A stretch of DNA of 64,000 nucleotides from Trichomonas vaginalis G3 (taxonomy: Eukaryota; Parabasalia; Trichomonadida; Trichomonadidae): positions 3,480,252 through 3,544,251 of the forward strand of contig NC_067207.1 in the NCBI RefSeq assembly GCF_026262505.1, read 5' to 3'. The notes below the pieces were generated by a model. That model worked only from the letters and a program-made list of their open reading frames with translations. It had not been told where the DNA came from and did no database searches. A program made the translations under genes and the position numbers. How positions within the stretch are numbered: the stretch's first letter is position 1; each line of letters starts with the position of its first letter. Shown in pieces: positions 11,604 to 19,365 of this stretch.

Positions 11604-11756
11604 TTTCAATTTATTTTTCTCGTTTATGAGGTCTTTGATTATGACTCCATTGATTTCATTCATGATTTAAACAATTTTTTTAATTCCACTATGTTTGGGC
11701 TGAGTGTAAATGTCTTACAATTTTGAAAATTTTTTAAATCTTGATTTATTCAAAAA

Positions 11757-11850
11757 CGTAAGAATAAAAACCGTAAGAATCATACATTTTTTACTTCATA
11801 TGTTAAAATAAATGATACAAAATCGTTCTATATTGTATGAATTCTTACGT
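11757..11850. repeat. Inverted repeat near Maverick edge
   Basis: ACGTAAGAA and CCGTAAGAATCATACA near 11757-11787 are matched in inverse orientation by TGTATGAATTCTTACG at about 11834-11849, giving arms of roughly 15 bases around an AT-rich spacer. It lies between the last Maverick frame and the truncated ankyrin gene, so it may mark an element end or be an independent palindrome. Confidence 0.5.
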
Positions 11851-11930
11851 TTACAAAAAAAGTCACACAACCCGCTCTCATATACTACTCGCAAATTAAT
11901 GATTTATTAAAATCAATCATATATAATGAT

Positions 11931-13025
11931 GTGAAATTGCTTGCTCCAATAACAGAACAAAATGGATTTTCACAATATCAAGCTATTTACTTCAACACTC
12001 TTCCTTGCGTAAAAAATCGCTTAAATTTAATTGAATCTTGTTGTTATTATGGTTCAGTTAATTGTTTGAAGTTTTTTGGGAGAAATCCAGAAATTATTAG
12101 TGAATGTTTGAAATATCAAAAACCAGATAATAAGTGCATGAAATATGCAATTATGTCTCATAACATTGATTTTGTTACTTTTTTAAAGAACGAACATGGA
12201 ATTCAAATCGATATCAATCAATACATAAAATACAATAACATCCATGCGTTTTTTATTCATTTTGATATGATTAATGACATCAAAGGATTCATTGTTAATT
12301 CATGTTTTTACCCAAATATATGGGAAAGCATTCTTTCTATATTGCCAACAAACATTGATAAAGAATGTCAAGCACTAAGACGCAATGCTATAAAGATTGC
12401 AACTCAATACTATTATCATTTTCATGAAGGAGATGACAATGAAAAAGATGAATATGGAAAAACCATTCTTCATTATGCTGCACAATATTTTGGGAATTTA
12501 AACTTGCCAGTTGATAGTATGAAGACAGATTTCGATGCAATTGACAACGAAGGAAAAACTCCTCTGCATTATGCAGCTATAAATTGTAGTGATGATATTG
12601 CAGAAAGGCTAGTTTCGTATCAGTTTCATTACAGCATATGTGACAATACAGGGAAAACAGCTCTTCACTATGCATTAATATATAATAAGACCAATACTGT
12701 ATCTCACCTGATTGAATCTGAAGCAAATGTCAATATATCTGACAATGATGGAAAACTTCCTCTTCATTATGCAGTAATTAGTGATAATATAGAACATGCA
12801 TTATTAGTCATGGAGCATACAAAAGATATAAGAAAACAGGATAATAATTTAAAAATCCCTCTTGAATATGCTATCCACAACTATGATATGTTCTTTCGAT
12901 TGTGTAAAGCCTATAGAGGATACGAATTACAGGATGCTTTGAAATGCTATAATGCGGCTGATAATGATATTCGATCAGATATTTATTTGTGGGAACATAA
13001 TGCATGGTCTCCCGGAGATGACTAA
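11931..13025 (+). pseudogene. Ankyrin-repeat protein, N-terminally truncated (trichomonad DUF3447 type)
   Basis: A 364-codon frame with two parts. Residues 1-140 match the style of the DUF3447 domain that precedes ankyrin repeats in a large trichomonad family: LIESCCYYGSVNCLKFF, NPEIISECLKYQKPD and YAIMSHNIDFVTFLKNEHGI. Residues 175-340 hold about five ankyrin repeats (GKTILHYAAQ, GKTPLHYAAI, GKTALHYALI, GKLPLHYAVI). Family members usually start with about 150-200 further residues. Here the frame stays open upstream to 11841 with no ATG, and GTG 11931 is only a formal start. A short deletion inside the DUF3447 part is also likely. The gene therefore looks truncated at the edge of the Maverick. 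Such proteins are presumed protein-binding scaffolds. Confidence 0.75.
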
Positions 13026-14030
13026 ATCTATTCCCAATCAAAATGAAAATGTTTATATTTGAAATATGTCCTAATTATTCATATGTAGTATTAAATATGT
13101 CATTTCTCTTTCCTTCAGAAAAGGAAGGAAAATAAAAATTAGAAAAAGTCTGCAGAAAATAATATAACCCAATGAAATGACCAAACTCCTTATTTCACAT
13201 TGCGCAAATATTAATGATAAAAGATGGCAATGGAAATTATCATAATCAAATACAAAAAAAGATAGTTTATATAGCAAATAAACAACCAATATGATAACTT
13301 CTCTTTTATAAACAGCTCCACAAACTTTTTATATTTAACTCCCACCATTATATCTATGCTAAACTCATTTCAATGATCAATATTTATCTATAGATAACTG
13401 TGATAATGTAATTGTTCCTAGATATATTAAATCATTATTATCTCATCCAATACTTATATTTCATCCATCATCCCATATGATATAATTACCTATTATTAGT
13501 AAAGATTATTAGGGAAAAAGAATAAGGTTTTTATCATTTTCAGGCCCTGAGATGCTAACTAGGTTTCCTGACAACCTATAGATGAATATCAAATTTTCGG
13601 GTATACACCTTATTAATGGAGTTTAATTCTACAAAGGTTGATTATAATCATATATTTGCTCAACATAGACTTCAATGAATGTATCATAAAATACAAAATT
13701 GGCAAATTAAGCACTGATTCATCAAAGATTTAAAGATTACAAGTAATTAAACTAGCCTCTACGCTGATTAAATTAGGCAATATTGATAGCTCGTATGTGT
13801 TGTGAAGGATAAAGTCTTCTCTGGAATGAACTCATAGAAGGAAGATTCTCATGATATAAACCTGAAATCATATATTCTGCGCGTCTGTTTCTCAAAAATC
13901 GAGGGATCTGAAAGGTTTACACGCGAAAAATATGATTTCAAGTTTATACTGAGTTGATACATTAAATTTCCACAAAATATTAAAATAAATAAAATAATAA
14001 TTTACACAAAATTCAAACAACTAAATAATA
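13026..14030. other. Intergenic, about 1 kb
   Basis: AT-rich sequence downstream of the ankyrin gene and of the convergent ARM-repeat gene. I find no supported coding frame. The only notable structure is the 94-nt inverted repeat at 13855-13948. Confidence 0.5.
13855..13948. repeat. 94-nt imperfect hairpin, arms about 30 nt
   Basis: The left arm starts TATAAACCTGAAATCATATA (13855) and continues into TTCTGCGCGT; the right arm (about 13919-13948) ends in ATATGATTTCAAGTTTATA. The arms pair over about 30 positions with few mismatches around a loop of roughly 35 nt. It lies 82 bp past the stop of the minus-strand ARM gene. It could be a small structured RNA, a transcript-end hairpin or a short palindromic element. 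Confidence 0.7.
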
Positions 14031-15496
14031 CTATTCTTCTTCCATAAAATGGTTAAGTTCTGTTGAAACTTCGGAAGCGATATCTGCGTATTGAGTTCCA
14101 GATGCGAGAGCTTCAACATCAGACTCAATGCTATTGTCTGTGATATCGCGTTTGACCAGTTCCTGAAGTTCATGGTTATTAAAATTAGCATTCATCAATG
14201 CAGCGATAAGTTGAAGTCCGCATTGAATGTATCTATCATCGATAGCTTCCATCATTGATCCTGCAACTTTTATAAGGCCGTTTTCAATGATTATTGGTAG
14301 CATTGCATTCGGATCAATATTTGTGGCAGAAATCACGGGTAAGAGCGATTCTGCCTTTAGATTGCAATCTGTAGATGGGAAATCGCAAAGTAATGTCGAA
14401 AATACTCCGTTAGTAAGTGCGTTCGAAAGTTCAATTGGAGATGCGTTAATTGCTGTGTTGATAAACTCGCAAATAATTTGTTTTTGGTCACTAGATGAGA
14501 TATTCCATATTTCTGTAAGGATGCTCCAATCGAACATTGAGAAAATTGATCCAATAATTAAATCATTTCCTGTTCCCAAAAGAGAACCGATCAAAGCGAG
14601 GGCAGCAATAGCAACAGTGTCATCAACACTCTTGATTTTATCGTAAGCTTCGACAATCGGAGTACTAACATCAACTGTATCAAAAAAGTCTGGATGATTG
14701 ATCGCGATTGCTGATATTCCATCAAAGGATGCGATCTGGAATGAGGATTTCGGGGAGTTGCAGTAATTATGGAACGTTTGGTAGGCAAGATTTATCATAT
14801 CAGGATTTATATCTTCTAAACTTACCAATTTTGGATTAATTTCATAGCTTCTGGAGCGCTATCTGTTTTTGAGGCCGTAAAAAGTGGTGGGACGATATCA
14901 AATTGTAACAAAGAACTTGGCTCAATTTCACCATGTTTTATGAGGTTAAGGATGATATTTAAGCAGTATAGTTGTATTTTCGAGGATGAAGGAGGATCGG
15001 TTTTGTACTTTGTATTTGAATACGCCGAAAGGCTTTGGTTAAACTGGACAGGCTCAGCAATTTGACCTAGAAGTTCGAGAATAAATTGTGGTTTTGAGAA
15101 TTTCTTTGAAGTCGAGTAAACTGTGATCGATGATAAACATCTAAGGACAGAAAAAAGAGTTTCATTATTAGGTGGATGCATCACCATTGATACCAATAGA
15201 GAAGGAACGTATTGCGTACGGCTTTCGTCGCAGCATATTAGAAATGGCGAAGTTTCTAAACTAAATTCAGCCAATTCATCAACAAATTTGGTACAATATC
15301 CGTATCCTCCTTGTTGATATGCTGTGAAAATGTTTTGGGCCATAGAATCGAATTTTGCTCTGAAAATAATGGGATCTAGATGTATACGTTTATCATATAT
15401 AAGATTTTTAATTCTTTTCAGTTCTACATCATTTTTTACGATCTGAAACCGCACTTCTGCATTACTTGCTGGGGATGGACGGCGCTTTGTTCGCAT
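14031..15496 (-). CDS. Importin-alpha-like armadillo-repeat protein, frame disrupted
   Basis: Two overlapping minus-strand frames, 15496-14822 (224 codons) and 14828-14031 (265 codons), together cover about 490 residues, close to importin-alpha length (about 500-530). The N-terminus is basic (MRTKRRPSP) followed by a charged helix, as in an importin-beta-binding region. The rest is helical ARM-like sequence (LLVSMVMHPPNNETLFSVLRCLSSI, VAIAALALIGSLLGTGND) with an acidic end (HFMEEE), which suits an adaptor that carries NLS cargo to the nuclear pore. The first frame stops at TGG TAA while similar sequence continues in the -1 frame (TTG GTA AGT TTA GAA), so one base seems missing or extra near 14825. 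A GTAAG also lies there, but the usual trichomonad intron motifs are absent. A sequencing error or a recent pseudogene are both possible. Confidence 0.6.
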
Positions 15497-16376
15497 AAAA
15501 AAGGCACCTTGTTTTTCCTAAATTGATTTGATTTGTAAATTACACAATTTTTCAAAACCATCAAAATAAACTATTCAATTTGATGATAGACAATACTCAT
15601 GAAATTACTTCCAATTGTTACGATTAATAAGAATATTAAAAACCGTGAAAATTCGATAACTTTCTTAGAATCAATCAAAATTCAAGGGGTTATTTTGGAT
15701 CATAATGCAAATGCTAAAATAAATATAAGTTTACAAAAAAAAGTTTATTTTTTTTATGAGTTTATTCAAATTCAATTTGAGCACATAGAATTGTCAGGTC
15801 AGAACTGCTTTAATTTATTCAAATATCGATCATTGATTTGCAATAAATAAAAAGCATTTAACAAAATTTTATTTTAACTAGTTTATTTGTCATAAATAAA
15901 GAAATTGATTCGCGAATTTAGACCATACACTAAAATTTAGCAATTTTATTGGGTCACGTGTTATAAATGAACTATGGAGAATTGTATTATTTTACGATCA
16001 ATGAATTTCTTTGATAAAATAGTGTTACCACATAGAATTTTCTTATAAGAATAGAATCAATCATAAATATATTCATGAAACGCAATTTATTGATTAAACT
16101 AAGTGTTTTATGATTGATTTCCTCTTTAAATCATATTCTTTCTTAATAATAAAAATACATTTGAAAAAATTAAATAGCAACAATGTCAAATGCATCAACA
16201 ATCAAAGAGATATATAGAATATGCAAAATGAATGATAAAGAATTTTGATATGTTATAAAATAATTATATAAGAATATTGTGTAGCTTCAGAGAATATTAA
16301 AAAAAAGAAATATTTTAATCAACTTTTTTTGATTTTTTGTTTACAAAAATGAATTATTGGAAATAAAATAGATAAA
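15497..16376. other. Intergenic, about 0.9 kb, AT-rich
   Basis: Lies between the 5' end of the ARM gene and the 3' end of the PPDK-like gene. A weak 83-codon plus-strand frame at 15599-15850 has unbiased AT-rich codons and no homology I recognise. No RNA gene or repeat was seen. Confidence 0.45.
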
Positions 16377-19001
16377 TTACTTTCTGTTAGCAATAACAGA
16401 TTGTGCGCAGCATAATTTAGCAACTGGAACCATACTTGCTGGGCAAGCAATGCTGTCAATACCGATAGAAGTGCAGTATTTGATTGATTTCGCGATGCTG
16501 CATTGTTCGCCATAAATGATGATGTTAATATTCGGATTAACTTCTTTAGCGTCTTTAGCAGCTTCTTTCATCAATTCTCCAACTGCATCTTCATCGACAG
16601 ACTTGAATGGGCTTTCTCTGAGAATTCCTCTTGTCATGTAATCAGTGACAAACAATTTCTCAGCATCAGCTTTGCACATACCGTAAACAGTCTGTTGCAA
16701 ACCTGTTGTTGAAATTGCAATGAAATCTGATTCCTTTGCAATTGTTTCCATCATCAAACATGCACGAGCACTCTCTACAGATGATCCCCATTTGACTTCG
16801 AGTCCTTCTAAAAGAGATGCTGACATCTTCTTGATCTCTGCAACTTCGCAGCCATCTGTGACATCTGGTAATAAGATGCTGATCGATGAAACTCCGGCTT
16901 CTTTCGCTGCTTCTGAAATTGCAGAAATTTCAAGATTGAATACTTTATCGTTCACTATGGCCATTTTGACACCGCGAGTGCCCATCATAGGGTTAGACTC
17001 TTTGAGGCGCTTGACGGCTTCGAGTGTAGCGATTTTAGCGTTAAGTTCTTTCTCTTTCTTGAATTCTTCCTCGTTTTGCTCCTTGAATTCTTTTTGTGCC
17101 CTGAGAACGGAGATTTCTTCTGTAAGCTTTACAGGATCTGAAAGGTATTTGGAAAGTGGATCATCAAGAAGCATAATTGAGATGTTTGGTTGAGAAATAA
17201 TTTGTTTGATATCTGAAATGAGCTCTGACTTTAACTGTGCTAATCCTTTGTCTTGTCCCTTCTCAACAAACATCTTCATTGCATCAATACGCTTGCCAGT
17301 GATCAATGAATCCATTGGGAAGAAGGCGAGACCGTCAGATCCGCTCAACTTGGCATTTTCGACATCAATAAGAGATGAAACTGGTGCAACAACAGATACT
17401 TTGCCACTTCTGATCTCATCTGCCCACTCAAGAATGGCTTTGGCCGCTTCACTTCCTCCTTTTGGCTCTGAACTCTTCTGGATCTTGTTGAAGAGCTTGC
17501 CATTGTGGGAGACAGTGACTGAAGCTGCTGCTTTGACCTCTGTTTCGCCGAATTTGGCTGTCTTGGTCTGTTGGTCGATCGTAAAATTGGCTCCAAGAAT
17601 GCCTGGCTTTCTGAGCATACGGAGAAGTCTGGCTGCATATGATGTTGTGGCATCATCACATGTAACAACGGCCGCTGATTTGACAACATCGTCGAAATCA
17701 AGTGGAGAAATATGCTCTCTGATAAGAATTAAGTTTCCATCCTTGGCCTTTGCGATATCAGCGCTATCAAAAACAGCTTTTCCGCCAACAACACCGGCTC
17801 CTGCTGGAATTCCTGATGCAAGAACTGTTTTTGGCTCTTTTTCAATGACTGAACCTGAAAGAGCGTTCAAATCATCTGGAGTAAGACACATAACAGTGTC
17901 TTCTTTGCTCAACATTCCTTCATTAGCCATATCTCTAACTGCAGCAAAGCGAGCAGCACCAGAGAAGTAAAGTGGCTTAACGTTGAGGACATAGGAGTTG
18001 TTTGGATCGAAAACAAAGTCGATTTCTTGTGGTCCTTTGAAGAATGTTTCGATCTTCTTTGAAAAATCTGTAATATCGCGATGTACTGGGCCAGTTGCTG
18101 TATGGGCATCTTTGTAACTGGCAAACTCTTCTTCAATGTCGCAGCAGAGTGCGTTATTTGCAAGATTTCCTGCTAATTGTGATTCTCCAGTTGCTGGGTT
18201 TCTTGTAGAGATTTTAGCTGAGAGGCAGTCACACTGGGATGTTCCGAAGATCATTTCTTGAACAAGGACTGAAAATCCGAGATTATTAATCATATTGAAA
18301 TAAGTAGCGTATTTCTTTATTTTATCTGATGTAAATGATTGTATAACGCAAACTAAAGCTCCTTTAAGCTGTTCCAGTGGATCCTGTGGGAATGGAATGC
18401 CTTTTCGCTTAAGATAAATTGATTTGAATATTTTTGTAATTTCGATCCAATCTATATCTGAAAAATCGTTAGTTGCCTTAAGTCCGCGTGATGCCATATA
18501 TTCTTTTGTAACGTTATCGAATCTTGCACGTTCAATTCCGTTGACAACGATTCCGTATGATTTAATGAATCTTGCATATGTATCATATGCGAATGTTCTA
18601 TTCTTTGTCTCATTTGCAATTGCACGGACTGTTAAATCGTTAATACCGATATTTAAGACTGTGTTGAGCATTCCTGAAAGGTCAGATGTTGCATCACCTC
18701 TAACTGATAAGAGGAGTGGTGTGTTGATGTCACCTAACTTTCTGCCTGTTTTTTCTTCTATAATTTTGATATTATCAACGATTAATTTCCATGTTAGACT
18801 TGGAATTGCAGTTAGTTTGAGTTTGTTGAACTTATCGATAAATTCTGTAGTAATTGTGAAACTTTGTGGAACTCGAATATCTTGTGTAGCTAATTGAGCC
18901 AAAACTGTACTCTTACGACCGAGGATAGTCATAGCACTATCAGCACCATTAACTTGCTTCTCTAAATCCGGATATTCGCTGAATGAATAGACTGTCTTCA
19001 T
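16377..19001 (-). CDS. Pyruvate phosphate dikinase-like protein with degenerate active sites
   Basis: 874 residues, the full length of bacterial-type PPDK, with all three domains: the ATP-grasp region (VPQSFTITTEF near 44-54, LLLSVRGDATSDLSGMLNTVLNIGIND near 97-122), the central swivelling phosphohistidine domain (about 390-500) and the C-terminal TIM barrel (NPMMGTRGVKM near 670). Normal PPDK interconverts pyruvate, ATP and phosphate with PEP, AMP and pyrophosphate, and is used by trichomonads in glycolysis. Here the family signature TSHAAVVAR reads TSYAARLLR, so the catalytic His is Tyr455. The ICGEHGG Cys is Tyr830 (IIYGEQC), GTNDLTQ reads STTGLQQ, RTEHMFF reads FPMDSLI, and the ATP-site LQTR reads LNVK. 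The frame is open and well conserved in layout, so a non-enzymatic role or a young dead paralogue is likely. Start ATG at 19001 fits the family N-terminus. Confidence 0.9.
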   Translation of the reverse strand: MKTVYSFSEYPDLEKQVNGADSAMTILGRKSTVLAQLATQDIRVPQSFTITTEFIDKFNKLKLTAIPSLTWKLIVDNIKIIEEKTGRKLGDINTPLLLSVRGDATSDLSGMLNTVLNIGINDLTVRAIANETKNRTFAYDTYARFIKSYGIVVNGIERARFDNVTKEYMASRGLKATNDFSDIDWIEITKIFKSIYLKRKGIPFPQDPLEQLKGALVCVIQSFTSDKIKKYATYFNMINNLGFSVLVQEMIFGTSQCDCLSAKISTRNPATGESQLAGNLANNALCCDIEEEFASYKDAHTATGPVHRDITDFSKKIETFFKGPQEIDFVFDPNNSYVLNVKPLYFSGAARFAAVRDMANEGMLSKEDTVMCLTPDDLNALSGSVIEKEPKTVLASGIPAGAGVVGGKAVFDSADIAKAKDGNLILIREHISPLDFDDVVKSAAVVTCDDATTSYAARLLRMLRKPGILGANFTIDQQTKTAKFGETEVKAAASVTVSHNGKLFNKIQKSSEPKGGSEAAKAILEWADEIRSGKVSVVAPVSSLIDVENAKLSGSDGLAFFPMDSLITGKRIDAMKMFVEKGQDKGLAQLKSELISDIKQIISQPNISIMLLDDPLSKYLSDPVKLTEEISVLRAQKEFKEQNEEEFKKEKELNAKIATLEAVKRLKESNPMMGTRGVKMAIVNDKVFNLEISAISEAAKEAGVSSISILLPDVTDGCEVAEIKKMSASLLEGLEVKWGSSVESARACLMMETIAKESDFIAISTTGLQQTVYGMCKADAEKLFVTDYMTRGILRESPFKSVDEDAVGELMKEAAKDAKEVNPNINIIIYGEQCSIAKSIKYCTSIGIDSIACPASMVPVAKLCCAQSVIANRK

Positions 19002-19365
19002 ATGTTTTCTTTTATCCAGACTCTCGAAAAAGTAACGTATTAAAATAATCGTTATCTTCAGAAAAAATTAAGTAAGGAATGCAATATAGCTATAATAAAA
19101 TATTCTTCCTAATGCAATTGAATCTACTTGTTTTGGTCGAAAAAGTGAAATGTGCCCAAATTCATAAAACTAGAAGATACTGTTCATTGTGTATGTGTTA
19201 AAAAGCATCTGGACATTAACTGTAGAGTATAAACTAAATTAAAATGATTCTTATTCAAATTCTTATTGAAATTTTTAGAAATTTCACTGAAAATATCCTT
19301 TAAACATGGTTAAAAATAGATGTATTGTAATAAAAAACAATTTTTATAATTCTATAAAAGTATAA
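19002..19365. other. Intergenic between PPDK-like and USP genes
   Basis: About 360 bp of AT-rich sequence that must hold the PPDK-like promoter and the USP 3' end. No motif stands out. Confidence 0.5.

Larger units (their letters stand above)
1..11650. mobile_element. Maverick/Polinton element, broken, partial (left copy)
   Basis: A virus-like Maverick (Polinton) fossil cut by the window start. Its parts are capsid, packaging ATPase and a third structural-type gene on the plus strand, then integrase, family-B DNA polymerase and an acidic protein on the minus strand, the mix expected of Mavericks. It is broken in roughly half a dozen or more places, although several parts still look whole, so it is fairly young. 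The right limit is uncertain: the last element-like gene ends near 11.6 kb and a small inverted repeat lies at 11757-11850. No long terminal repeat or target duplication was recognised. A fragment of a second Maverick family sits at about 3796-4449. Confidence 0.85.

Noticed and set aside
14815-14835. GTAAG at the ARM-gene join as an intron donor
   Set aside because: Trichomonad introns use GTATGT-like donors and a long ACTAACACACAG-type acceptor; none is nearby, and a frameshift explains the data more simply.
15599-15850. 83-codon plus-strand frame between ARM and PPDK-like genes
   Set aside because: AT-driven composition, no domain, no start signal.
16503-18897. Several plus-strand frames opposite the PPDK-like gene
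   Set aside because: Shadows of the well-supported minus-strand gene.
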